Positions 43,969 through 51,474 of a DNA stretch of 64,000 nt are shown piece after piece. Source of the DNA: Bryobacteraceae bacterium. Lineage in GTDB: Bacteria; Acidobacteriota; Terriglobia; Bryobacterales; Bryobacteraceae. Location: NCBI GenBank assembly GCA_025056455.1, contig JANWVY010000006.1, positions 124,001-188,000 of the forward strand, written 5' to 3'. The notes under the pieces were generated by a model that did no database searches, was not told where the DNA came from, and worked only from the letters and a program-made list of their open reading frames with translations. Within the stretch, counting starts at the first letter, position 1. Each line of letters opens with the position of its first letter. Both the position numbers and the translations under genes were made by a program.

Positions 43969-45025
43969 GCAGGCCTCGATACCCGGTCATGGTCTCGGCA
44001 AGAAACAGCGAGTTGTAGACGGCTTCCTCCGTTGCTTCCTTCACGGCCTGAAAAAGCGGAGACATAGCGTCGTTGGTGAGATATTCGCCGGTCAGGGTCT
44101 GGCGGCCGGGATTCATGGGGACGAGATTGCGGGTCGAGAAAGCCAGCGCGTACTCGCCGCTTCCGTTGCTGGCTGAGGATCCCGTGGCGGCAAGGCCAAG
44201 TAGCGACCTACCTGCCAGGCGCTTCAAGTTACGGGCATCCAAAGGGGCATCCGTTGCAATAACAACCATGCAGGAGCCTCCCGGCGCGGGTTCGGCAAAT
44301 TCCTTGAGATAGTAGCGGCCGAGCAGCCGGCCTACGGGGACCCCTTCCACCTGAAGGATGCCGCCGTAGTTGGTTTGTACGAGAACGCCAACGGTGTATC
44401 CGCCGAGCGATGCTGGCAACCGCCGGGAAGCAGTCCCGATTCCGCCCTTAAACCCGAAGCAGATGGTTCCAGTACCCGCACCCTGGTTGCCTTCGGCCAC
44501 CTCACGGGACGCTTGGGCGATGGCTTGGCGGACATGTTCCTTCGTCACGTGGCGACCGCGAATGTCGTTAAGGCGACCATCGTTGGTTTCCCCCACCACG
44601 GCGTTGACGGACAGGACTTGTTCGTTGCCGGGTTGTGAGAGCGTGTATTCGACAACTGCTGCAATGCCTTCCGCCACGCTGAGCGTGTTGGTGAGAATGA
44701 TTGGGGTTTCAAGGTTGCCTAGCTCTTCGACTTGGGTGCTGCCAGCGAGCTTGCCAAAGGCATTTCCAACGCAGATTCCTGCTGGGGCTTTCTGTTGAAA
44801 CAAGTTTCCGTCATGGGGCAGGATTGCGGTGACTCCCGTGCGGACAGAGTCACCTTGGATCAGGGTGACGTGACCAACCCGCACGCCCTCGACGTCAGTA
44901 ATGGCGTTGCGCTTGCCCGGAGACAAGACCCCGGGACAAATGCCGAAATCCCGGGCACGGCGTTTGGCTTGAGCCTGCATGGGCGCCACGGCGGTTAGAG
45001 TAGCAAGGGCGCGGCGGCGTGTCAT
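43898..45025 (-). CDS. P1-family peptidase (DmpA-like aminopeptidase)
   Basis: A 375-residue N-terminal-nucleophile-type hydrolase of the DmpA/BapA (MEROPS S58) family that acts on N-terminal amino acids, D-amino acid amides or beta-peptides. Visible blocks are DVEGVRVGHVTL, APAGICVGNAFGKLAGSTQVEELGNLETPIILTNTLSV, GAGTGTICFGFKGGIGTASR and the autocleavage/nucleophile site PGGSCMVVIATDAPLDARNLKRLA (Gly-Ser). The N-terminus MTRRRALATLTAVAPMQAQAKRR looks like a Tat or Sec leader. It overlaps the DUF1080 gene upstream by 4 bases and the sigma-factor gene downstream by 71 bases. Confidence 0.9.
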   Translation of the reverse strand: MTRRRALATLTAVAPMQAQAKRRARDFGICPGVLSPGKRNAITDVEGVRVGHVTLIQGDSVRTGVTAILPHDGNLFQQKAPAGICVGNAFGKLAGSTQVEELGNLETPIILTNTLSVAEGIAAVVEYTLSQPGNEQVLSVNAVVGETNDGRLNDIRGRHVTKEHVRQAIAQASREVAEGNQGAGTGTICFGFKGGIGTASRRLPASLGGYTVGVLVQTNYGGILQVEGVPVGRLLGRYYLKEFAEPAPGGSCMVVIATDAPLDARNLKRLAGRSLLGLAATGSSASNGSGEYALAFSTRNLVPMNPGRQTLTGEYLTNDAMSPLFQAVKEATEEAVYNSLFLAETMTGYRGLRVEALPKEKVVELLRRAGALRPR

Positions 45026-45822
45026 TTTCTTTGGCGGGTCGGCTTGAGCGGGTGGAGCTCCACTTTGCGAAACCAGATTTCGGCGCCTTCGGATTGAAGT
45101 TGAATCTTACCTTCTTGGTGGCTCAGATCGTAGCCTTCCGCCATCACGACTCCGTTCAGAATGTTTGTGATTCTTGCGCCGTCGCAGATAACCTCCTGGC
45201 GATTCCATTGACCGAGGGGTTTTTCGATGTCCTGTTTGCCGCGGAAGTTAATAACGTCCTTCCAGTCAGGATCTCGGCCCCACCAGTTGAAGCGGCCGCG
45301 ATCCTTGGTGAGTGGCATGCCGTTTTTGTCCCAATAGGCTTCACCGTTAGGGCTCATGCGGACGTTGGCGGTCATGCGGGGTTGATTCTTTCCCCCAACG
45401 AGAATAAAATCCCCCGATCCACCTTCAATGATTTGGGATTCAATGGATTCGAGCCAGGTGTTGCGATAAGCGCCATCCTCGCCGACTGCATGCACCAAAA
45501 TGCCACTGTCACGGGCTCGATCTTTGCGTTCACCGTGCGTCGGGCCGCCCCACTTCCACTCCACAATCAAGTGGTAGTCCCGGTAGGCCTGACGGGTGGC
45601 CAGGCCGCCCCAGTGCGTTCCAGTGATACGAAGCATGTTGTTTTCCACGCGAAAAACCCGCTCTGGATCTTGATAGCCGAAATCGCGAAGCCAGGTGTAC
45701 CAGCCGTCCAAATTCCGGCCGTTAAAGAGGGGGATTTTTTGCGTAGGAACCACGGCTTGCTCGCTGGCGAAAGCGGGCGCAAGGAGGCAGACAAGCAGGG
45801 CTAACATGTGTGAATCCAACAT
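45022..45822 (-). CDS. DUF1080 (3-keto-disaccharide hydrolase-like) secreted protein
   Basis: A protein of about 266 residues from the ATG at 45822 (alternative ATG at 45807). The N-terminus LLVCLLAPAFASEQ is a signal peptide. The body is a concanavalin-like jelly roll of the DUF1080 family: IPLFNGRNLDGWYTWLRDFGYQDPERVFRVENNMLRITGTHWGGLATRQAYRDYHLIVEWKW, SGILVHAVGEDGAYRNTWLESIESQIIEGGSGDF and EGKIQLQSEGAEIWFRKVELHPL. Some members hydrolyse 3-keto-glycosides. It overlaps the P1 peptidase start (ATGA). The frame extends to 45897, but the extra residues precede the signal peptide and are unlikely. Confidence 0.85.
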   Translation of the reverse strand: MLDSHMLALLVCLLAPAFASEQAVVPTQKIPLFNGRNLDGWYTWLRDFGYQDPERVFRVENNMLRITGTHWGGLATRQAYRDYHLIVEWKWGGPTHGERKDRARDSGILVHAVGEDGAYRNTWLESIESQIIEGGSGDFILVGGKNQPRMTANVRMSPNGEAYWDKNGMPLTKDRGRFNWWGRDPDWKDVINFRGKQDIEKPLGQWNRQEVICDGARITNILNGVVMAEGYDLSHQEGKIQLQSEGAEIWFRKVELHPLKPTRQRK

Positions 45823-45924
45823 AACACTGGACGCGCCCGCTCGCTCGGCGCGGTTTTCAACCGGTTTACGCGAAGCCACCCGGCTGAGGTTTGCCAAAGG
45901 GCTTGGCGGCTTGGAAATCTTTCG

Positions 45925-46707
45925 TTAACGCCCGGCCATCAACGGCGGGGAAAGCTGGTTCATGATCTCCGTCACGCGGTCATAGTAATCCGATCGTGCC
46001 GGGTTATAGAGCTTGAGCTTGGTGCGCAGGTCCTTGCCCGCGTAGATGGGCGAGTTGGCGAGACGTTCTGCAACGTGATAAATCGAGGCCTGTAAGGATT
46101 GGAAACGCACTTTGCCCGAAGCCCATCCGAGAGGATTGCGGTTCTTGAGATGCTTGCCTCCGCTGGACTCAAGGAAGGCGATGCTCGGCAGTAAACGCCA
46201 GTCCAGGCCGTGACGGTCGGCGGCAGCAAGGAAGTCGGCCGAATGTTCTCCGATCGGGCAGTTGCGGTCTCCAAAGAATTTGCGGAGGCTCCTTAGCCGC
46301 GGATCGTCTTTCTTGGCAATCGTGCTGGCCTGGGTCTGGGTCTGGCCCGCGGCGGAGGATGGGCCATGGACCAAGAACAGGAGAGCCAGTCCTTGAGCGG
46401 TTTTCTCCTTAATGTAGCGGGCCAGCGTGTGGTTGGCCAGCGCGCGGGCTTCGGCTTCCATCGCTTCGCGAGCGGCCTTTTGCATCCGAAACTTCAGCTC
46501 CTCGGCGACATCCTCATCGATGGCACGAGCGTACTGAAGCAAGAAGCTGTTCCGGTAGATGCCGCTCGGCAGCTTATCAAAATCCAGATCCTCGATTGCT
46601 TGCAGATAGTAACGCGAGATCTTTGTCTGCTCAGAGATGGCATTCAAAGAAATGCCTCGACTCTGGCGCAAAGCGGTTAGCTGCAAAACAATAGACTTCA
46701 AATTCAT
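45925..46707 (-). CDS. HTH protein fused to a lysozyme/transglycosylase-like domain
   Basis: A 260-residue two-domain protein. Residues 5-65 form a RodZ-like Cro/C1-type HTH (LTALRQSRGISLNAISEQTKISRYYLQAIEDLDFDKLPSGIYRNSFLLQYARAI). Then comes a helical linker with a short hydrophobic stretch (GLALLFLVHGPSSAAG, 106-121). Residues 140-252 resemble a lytic-transglycosylase/glucosaminidase fold, with Glu180 in IAFLESSGGKHLKNRNPLGW as the catalytic candidate, AIYHVAERLA-like ASIYHVAERL, and LKLYNPARSDYYDRVTEIMNQL. If the hydrophobic stretch spans the membrane, the HTH would be cytoplasmic and the wall-active domain periplasmic. AAGGAG lies 3 bases before the ATG. Confidence 0.82.
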   Translation of the reverse strand: MNLKSIVLQLTALRQSRGISLNAISEQTKISRYYLQAIEDLDFDKLPSGIYRNSFLLQYARAIDEDVAEELKFRMQKAAREAMEAEARALANHTLARYIKEKTAQGLALLFLVHGPSSAAGQTQTQASTIAKKDDPRLRSLRKFFGDRNCPIGEHSADFLAAADRHGLDWRLLPSIAFLESSGGKHLKNRNPLGWASGKVRFQSLQASIYHVAERLANSPIYAGKDLRTKLKLYNPARSDYYDRVTEIMNQLSPPLMAGR

Positions 46708-46759
46708 GCACTCCTTGTAACGCTTCTGTGGTCAGGGGAGGACTACAGAAAACTTCGAA

Positions 46760-46848
46760 CCGATCCAGCACCAATCGGAAGACCGGGCTGGATACCGATG
46801 GATTAAAAAAGACAATGGTACCATAAAGGGGGGGTGGGGCTGGAAGGG
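46760..46848. repeat. Nested inverted repeats and a G-run cluster upstream of the HTH-lysozyme gene
   Basis: ATCCAGC (46763-46769) pairs with GCTGGAT (46787-46793). Within it, CCGAT (46760-46764), ATCGG (46774-46778) and CCGAT (46795-46799) allow two mutually exclusive stems. Just beyond, the plus strand has seven G, T, four G, six bases and three G (46828-46848), which fits a G-quadruplex pattern. The 220-base gap between this gene and the ferredoxin gene otherwise shows nothing I can name. Confidence 0.4.
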
Positions 46849-46926
46849 ACAGCGTAGCCGGGGTTCGGGGAAAACTGCTAATCTCCTCCTGGATTCCCCT
46901 CAGGCCGCTTCCGAGGCGGGTTCGAT

Positions 46927-47361
46927 CTAGCTTTCATGCCGGCTCGTATCTCCAAGAATCTGAAACTCCTCCACGGGTTCACCGCCCAAGAGATGTTCTT
47001 GGATGATGCGTTCCAAAACGGCCGGGTTTGCCGAGTGATACCAGACGCCATCGGGATAAACCACAGCGATAGGCCCGTGTTCACACAGCCGGAGGCAGTT
47101 GGCTTTGGTACGGTAGAGGCAGTTGGCTTTGGTACGGTAAATGACGCGACTCCCCCGGGTCAGTCCGAGTTCAGAGAGCCTGCGCTTCAAATATTCCCAA
47201 GCTTCGAGGCCTTCCTGCTTCGAGCAGCAAGCTGGGCTGGTCTGGTCGGCGCACAAGAAAATGTGACGCTCGATCTTCGCCAGGCCGAGGTTGGCGGCGA
47301 CTTGATTCAGGTGGTCTTTTTCTTGGGGTGTCAAGACAGGCGGCTCGGTGTTCTGATCCAC
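46927..47361 (-). CDS. Thioredoxin-like [2Fe-2S] ferredoxin with internal duplication
   Basis: A 144-residue thioredoxin-fold [2Fe-2S] ferredoxin. Family blocks are [36 protein letters not shown] and [38 protein letters not shown]. Cluster ligands are expected at Cys37, Cys45 or 46, Cys89 and Cys93. Residues YRTKANCL occur twice in a row (75-82 and 83-90), giving an extra Cys81 right before the third ligand; relatives have this block once. The duplication is exact at DNA level and in frame. The protein may still fold, but ligand choice is uncertain. Confidence 0.88.
   Translation of the reverse strand: MDQNTEPPVLTPQEKDHLNQVAANLGLAKIERHIFLCADQTSPACCSKQEGLEAWEYLKRRLSELGLTRGSRVIYRTKANCLYRTKANCLRLCEHGPIAVVYPDGVWYHSANPAVLERIIQEHLLGGEPVEEFQILGDTSRHES
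47092..47139 (+). repeat. Perfect 24-bp tandem duplication inside the ferredoxin gene
   Basis: Bases 47092-47115 and 47116-47139 are identical (unit begins GAGGCAGTTGGC and ends GGTACGGTA). The unit is 8 codons and keeps frame. No mismatch means it is recent or under gene conversion. Confidence 0.95.
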
Positions 47362-47422
47362 CCTTTTAGTTTAGTCAAAAAGGATTTCGCTGCTGGCCAC
47401 GGAGGCCGGGGCGGGGTTGGTC

Positions 47423-47806
47423 ATGACGCCGAAAAAGTTTGACGCGCTCGTCGAACGGGCGCTTCGCCAAATTCCGGCGCGTTTCCGCAAACGCTTGAAA
47501 AATTTGGTTTTTGTGGTGGAGCAAGAACCTCCGAGTCCGGGCTTGTTGGGGCTTTACGAGGGGCGCCCCTTAATCTACCGCAGCGTCACCGAGCCAGTTG
47601 CCTTGCCCGATCGCATCACGATTTATCAAGGGCCCCACGAACGGCTTGCGCGCGACGAGGAGGAGTTGCGGGACTTGGTTGCCGAAACGGTTTGGCATGA
47701 AATCGCGCATTATTTTGGGCTGGAGGAAAACGAGGTGCTCCGCGCCGAGCGGAAGCGCCGCCTGGTGAAGCGGGCCGCCTCGTGGCGGCAAAAGCCCCGT
47801 TATTGA
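47423..47806 (+). CDS. Small zincin-like metallopeptidase family protein
   Basis: A 127-residue protein of the minimal zinc-metallopeptidase family (DUF1025/PF06262 type). HExxH is at 92-96 (VWHEIAHYFGLEENEV), with the acidic residues after it as the third-ligand region. The N-terminal MTPKKFDALVERALRQIPARFRKRLKNLVFVVEQEPP and the central LLGLYEGRPL and DRITIYQGPHER are also typical. The ATG at 47423 is preferred over a TTG two codons upstream. Its last 7 bases overlap the end of the convergent HELRH gene. Members of the family are often near genes for metabolism, but the substrate is unknown. Confidence 0.88.
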   Translation: MTPKKFDALVERALRQIPARFRKRLKNLVFVVEQEPPSPGLLGLYEGRPLIYRSVTEPVALPDRITIYQGPHERLARDEEELRDLVAETVWHEIAHYFGLEENEVLRAERKRRLVKRAASWRQKPRY

Positions 47807-48279
47807 ATGTGAGAGCTCCAGGCGAAGAGCTGAGCGGGGGTGAAGACCGCAGAAAATCCACCCGTAGGATCGTGCTGACAGCGCTGTTCGAGAAAATGGC
47901 GAAGCTCATGAAGCGTCACCAGCACCATGGCGCGAATCTCAAAAAACGGTAAGTCACTCAACAGCATGCGCCGGATGGGAAAGCGGAACAGGTAAACCTC
48001 GGGCAGAATCCGTCCCCCCTCCGCCCGTGTGGCCCCTAAAACATGGAGATCCGCTGAGAATGACTCGGGGAGGATGGTGATCCAAACTGGCGAGGCCGAC
48101 CTGCAGGATTCCTCTAGTTGCCAGCCATATGAGCTTGCTGCCGAGATCAGAAGTTGTTTGTATTGAGCCAGATCACTGGCTCGCCAGCGAGACTGATCCT
48201 CGAGACAAAACGGAACCGTCCGGGCAGACATCCAGGCCTGCGCGGCAATGAACACGAGGGTGGTCAGCCGGACGACCAT
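47800..48279 (-). CDS. Hypothetical secreted protein with an HExxH motif
   Basis: A 159-residue protein of no family I recognise. The N-terminus MVVRLTTLVFIAAQAWMSART looks like a signal peptide. Near the C-terminus it has LVTLHELRHFLEQRCQHDPTGG, an HExxH (His124, Glu125, His128) within a helix, so a zinc metalloprotease is possible; His136 or Asp137 could be a third ligand. Three Cys (25, 59, 134) may form a disulfide outside the cytoplasm. It is convergent with the zincin-like gene (3' ends overlap by 7 bases) and divergent from the PEP-CTERM gene. Confidence 0.7.
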   Translation of the reverse strand: MVVRLTTLVFIAAQAWMSARTVPFCLEDQSRWRASDLAQYKQLLISAASSYGWQLEESCRSASPVWITILPESFSADLHVLGATRAEGGRILPEVYLFRFPIRRMLLSDLPFFEIRAMVLVTLHELRHFLEQRCQHDPTGGFSAVFTPAQLFAWSSHIQ

Positions 48280-48334
48280 TCCACCCGTATGTTAACACGA
48301 AAGAAAACGAATTGTAATTTAAAATTAACTGTCT

Positions 48335-48396
48335 GTAAGGTAGAGTCTGTAGGAGCTTCGGGAACCCGAAGAAGGCGAATTCCCTCTAAGCCTTAC
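48335..48396 (+). ncRNA. Structured leader candidate upstream of the PEP-CTERM gene
   Basis: Bases 48335-48345 (GTAAGGTAGAG) pair with 48384-48396 (CTCTA, 2-base bulge, CCTTAC), enclosing an inner 7-bp perfect stem CTTCGGG/CCCGAAG (48356-48371). A second imperfect hairpin can form further on (GGTGG..GGGCAG with CTGTCC..CCACC), and AAAAAT/ATTTTT lies just before the ribosome binding site. It lies in the 280-base gap before the PEP-CTERM gene. It resembles no riboswitch class I can recall. The call is structural only. Confidence 0.4.
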
Positions 48397-48558
48397 CTTC
48401 TCGCCCAGGCAGCGGCGAACTCGTCATCGCAGCTTGAGAAAGCCGTTCTTTCCTTGTAGTCGGGCTGCGTGACGGGTGGTGGGCAGTCCATGCTGTCCGA
48501 ATGTGCTCCCACCTTAGAAAAATCAAATTTTTGTTTGACGGGAGGAGAACACATCTGC

Positions 48559-49418
48559 ATGTTTTCTAGCGCCATCATTCGTTTCCTGTTGGGTGCTTGT
48601 TGGGGCTTTTTCCAAGTGTGGCGGCTGTCATCTACTCCAACAACAGTCCGCTCAGTGATCAGTTCACAAACCCCACAAATTTGAATTTGGGGCAGGCCAT
48701 TGGCTCCTCGGGTTGGTACTACAACAACGTGCGCAATAACGGCACGGTGGGAGTTCGCGCTTCGTTTCCCTACCTGTCAAGCGGCTCGGTCTTCTTTCAG
48801 AGCCCTTCCGGGGCGGCCAAAGCAGACATTGAGTATCTCCCAAACGCGGCGAATGTGTTTGGAAATTATGTCTCGGGTGCCTCGTTAGGGCGGTTCTCGG
48901 ATTTGCAGAGTTTTTCCTACAGCTGGTACCGGAGTAGTTCCAGCACAGTCGCTTCCCACCTCCATCCTGTGATGCGGGTCCTCTTAGATGCCGACGGAAA
49001 TCTTGCTACGACGGGGGATCGTGGCGGGCTGGTTTTCGAGCGGGTCTATAACTCCGGCAGCGTCGCTGTGAATACTTGGGTGTCGGACACTGTGAGTTCC
49101 GGGACTTATTTGTGGAACTTCGGCCTAGGTCTTGGTTTTGCTGCCAACATTAATGCGACTCCATTCGCCTACGATGCGACGCTGGCCGAATGGCAAGCCT
49201 ATTTCCCGAATGCTTTGGTCATTGGATTCAGCGCCGGAGTTGGCAGCGGCTGGAACGGCGTGTTTTCTGGCGCGGTGGATTCGATTTCCTGGAGCCTGGC
49301 TGGGCAGAGTTTGACATTCAATTTTGAAGTTGCCCCAGCGGCCGACATTCCGGAGCCCAGTACGCTTCTGCTGACCGCGTCTGGAGCGGCTTTACTCTTA
49401 CTGAGTTTGCGGCGGTGA
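48559..49418 (+). CDS. PEP-CTERM protein with signal peptide in a different frame
   Basis: A secreted protein with a C-terminal sorting signal DIPEPSTLLLTASGAALLLLSLRR (Pro-Glu-Pro, membrane helix, Arg), the target of an exosortase. The mature part (frame ending 49418) is beta-rich (SSGWYYNNVRNNGTVGVRASFPYLSSGSVFF, FNFEVAPAAD). That frame has a stop at 48567-48569 and only weak starts (TTG 48597). The ATG at 48559, with GGAGGAG 11 bases upstream, opens a frame shifted by one: MFSSAIIRFLLGACWGFF, clearly a signal peptide that should continue as PSVAAVIYSN in the mature frame. The switch falls in the G4-C-T5 run at 48602-48611. One missing base, a sequencing indel or slippage could explain it. 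Confidence 0.7.
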
Positions 49419-49442
49419 GACACTGGCGGCGGTCTCTGCCGC
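49409..49442 (+). terminator. Hairpin across the PEP-CTERM stop codon
   Basis: GCGGC (49409-49413) with GCCGC (49438-49442) and GAGAC (49417-49421) with GTCTC (49432-49436) form a two-part stem that includes the TGA. No T-tract follows, so it is at best a Rho-assisted or processing hairpin. Confidence 0.3.
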
Positions 49443-49456
49443 AACCCGTTAGTGGC

Positions 49457-49486
49457 TTGCCCGTGCGGCTCCGGCCACGATACAGT
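49457..49486 (+). promoter_or_regulatory. Candidate icd promoter
   Basis: TTGCCC (49457-49462), 18 bases, TACAGT (49481-49486), 31 bases before the icd ATG. Both boxes are two mismatches or fewer from consensus. Confidence 0.35.
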
Positions 49487-49517
49487 AAAGAGTTCACTTC
49501 CTACTTCATTCAAACCC

Positions 49518-50963
49518 ATGGCCAACAGAGCAATCACGGTAGCCCGGGGCGATGGCATCGGCCCGGAAATTATGGACGCCACCTTACACATTCTCAAAGA
49601 GGCCGGCGCGCGCATTGATATTGAGGAAATCGAAATCGGCGAGAAGGTTTACCTACGCGGATACACAGCCGGAGTGGAGCCGAGCGCCTGGGAGTCGCTA
49701 CAGCGCACGAAGGTGTTTTTGAAGGCCCCGATCACCACGCCGCAGGGAGGCGGCTTTAAGAGTCTCAACGTGACCACGCGGAAGATGTTTGGTCTGTATG
49801 CCAACGTACGTCCCTGCGTGGCTTACCATCCTTACGTGCGCACCAAGCATCCGCAGATGGATGTGGTGATTGTGCGGGAAAACGAAGAAGACTTATATGC
49901 GGGGATCGAGCACCGTCAATCCGATCAGGTGTATCAATGCCTGAAACTCATCACTCGCCCCGGCTGTGAGCGGATTGTCCGTTACGCTTTTGAATACGCC
50001 CGTCGTAACAATCGCAAAAAGGTGACTTGCTTCACGAAGGACAACATCATGAAGCTGACCGACGGGATCTTCCACAAGGTGTTCGATGAAATTGCCGCCG
50101 AATATCCCGACATCGCAAACGAACACTGGATTGTCGACATTGGGGCGGCTAAGCTTGCGGACACGCCCGAGGCGTTTGACGTGATTGTAATGCCCAATTT
50201 GTATGGGGATATTCTCTCCGACGTGGCGGCACAAATTGCGGGTTCGGTTGGGCTGGCAGGCTCAGCCAACATTGGCGAGAAGTACGCTATGTTTGAGGCG
50301 ATTCACGGTTCGGCGCCACGCCGCGCGGGCCAGAATCTCGCCAATCCCTCGGGGCTGTTGCTGGGAGCGGTGATGATGCTCGTGCACATCGATCAGCCCG
50401 ATATCGCTGAGCGCGTACACAACGCTTGGTTAAAGACGATTGAAGATGGCATCCACACCTATGACATTTACTCCGAGGGTGTAAGCAAAGAGAAGGTTGG
50501 CACCAAAGAATTCGCCCAGGCGGTGGTGGCACGCCTCGGGCAAAAGCCGGAAAAGTTGAAGCCCGTCACCTACAGCGCGGCTCCAAAACAGACACTCACT
50601 TCGATGGTGAGCGCCCGCCCGCCGCAAAAGAAAGAGCTGGTCGGCGTGGACATTTTTATTAACTGGTGGGGCGGCACGGCTGAAGAATTTGGCCGGCTGG
50701 TGGAAAAGTACAACGGCGACGGCCTCAAACTGGTCATGATTTCCAACCGCGGCGTGAAGGTCTATCCCGAGGGTTTCCCCGACACGACGGTGTGCGATAC
50801 CTGGCGCTGCCGTTTTCAAAGCGAGTCGGGCGGCGCGATTGCTCCTCAGCAGATCCTCAACCTCATGAAGCGAATCACGGAGGGGGGGCTGGACTTCACC
50901 AAGATTGAGACCTTGTGCAATTTTGACGGCCAGGCCGGATTCTCCTTAGGTCAAGGGCAGTGA
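49518..50963 (+). CDS. icd: Isocitrate dehydrogenase with C-terminal extension
   Basis: TCA-cycle enzyme converting isocitrate to 2-oxoglutarate, probably NADP-dependent. The 481-residue product from the ATG at 49518 has [93 protein letters not shown] and [19 protein letters not shown], all standard. A C-terminal extension of about 140 residues ([45 protein letters not shown] and on) places it with the longer Thermus/Rickettsia-like type. It is followed 10 bases later by purE. Confidence 0.93.
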   Translation: MANRAITVARGDGIGPEIMDATLHILKEAGARIDIEEIEIGEKVYLRGYTAGVEPSAWESLQRTKVFLKAPITTPQGGGFKSLNVTTRKMFGLYANVRPCVAYHPYVRTKHPQMDVVIVRENEEDLYAGIEHRQSDQVYQCLKLITRPGCERIVRYAFEYARRNNRKKVTCFTKDNIMKLTDGIFHKVFDEIAAEYPDIANEHWIVDIGAAKLADTPEAFDVIVMPNLYGDILSDVAAQIAGSVGLAGSANIGEKYAMFEAIHGSAPRRAGQNLANPSGLLLGAVMMLVHIDQPDIAERVHNAWLKTIEDGIHTYDIYSEGVSKEKVGTKEFAQAVVARLGQKPEKLKPVTYSAAPKQTLTSMVSARPPQKKELVGVDIFINWWGGTAEEFGRLVEKYNGDGLKLVMISNRGVKVYPEGFPDTTVCDTWRCRFQSESGGAIAPQQILNLMKRITEGGLDFTKIETLCNFDGQAGFSLGQGQ

Positions 50964-50973
50964 TTCTAAGAGC

Positions 50974-51474
50974 ATGTCGAGTGAACGGCCACTGGTCGGC
51001 ATCATCATGGGCAGCAAGTCGGACTGGGAGACGATGCGGCATGCCGCAGAGACTCTTCGCAAGTTCCAGGTGGCCCATGAGTGCCGGATTGTGTCCGCCC
51101 ACCGAACTCCGCAGTGGATGGCGGAGTATGCAGCGAGCGCCGAATCGAGAGGTTTAGAGGTGATTATCGCCGGCGCTGGGGGGGCTGCCCACCTGCCGGG
51201 GATGGTGGCTGCGCACACGATTCTTCCGGTGCTTGGCGTTCCGGTAGAAAGTCAGGCTCTTCGCGGTTTGGATTCGCTGCTATCGATTGTGCAAATGCCG
51301 GGAGGTGTGCCTGTTGGCACGCTGGCCATTGGCAAAGCGGGCGCGGCGAATGCGGCGTTGCTGGCGATTGCCATTTTGGCGAACTCGCGTCCAGAGCTGC
51401 GCAAGAAATTGCATGCGTTTCGCCGCGAGCAAACAGAAAAAGTTCTCGCCGACATCTTGGAAACCAGCGCATGA
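50974..51474 (+). CDS. purE: N5-carboxyaminoimidazole ribonucleotide mutase
   Basis: De novo purine synthesis: moves the carboxyl group from N5-CAIR to give CAIR. The 166-residue product has [56 protein letters not shown] and the C-terminal helix. This is the class I PurE that works with PurK, whose ATG overlaps the stop here. It is 10 bases after icd and likely in the same transcript. Confidence 0.95.
   Translation: MSSERPLVGIIMGSKSDWETMRHAAETLRKFQVAHECRIVSAHRTPQWMAEYAASAESRGLEVIIAGAGGAAHLPGMVAAHTILPVLGVPVESQALRGLDSLLSIVQMPGGVPVGTLAIGKAGAANAALLAIAILANSRPELRKKLHAFRREQTEKVLADILETSA

Noticed and set aside
46890-46935. A tRNA end, from GGTTCGATC
   Set aside because: The T-arm stem does not pair (GCGGG against TAGCT) and no acceptor stem or anticodon arm can be drawn.
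48335-48396. Known riboswitch (cyclic di-GMP GEMM, glycine or cobalamin type) before the PEP-CTERM gene
   Set aside because: The conserved cores of these classes (for example the GEMM GCAAACC and CGCAAAGCC-type elements) cannot be found.
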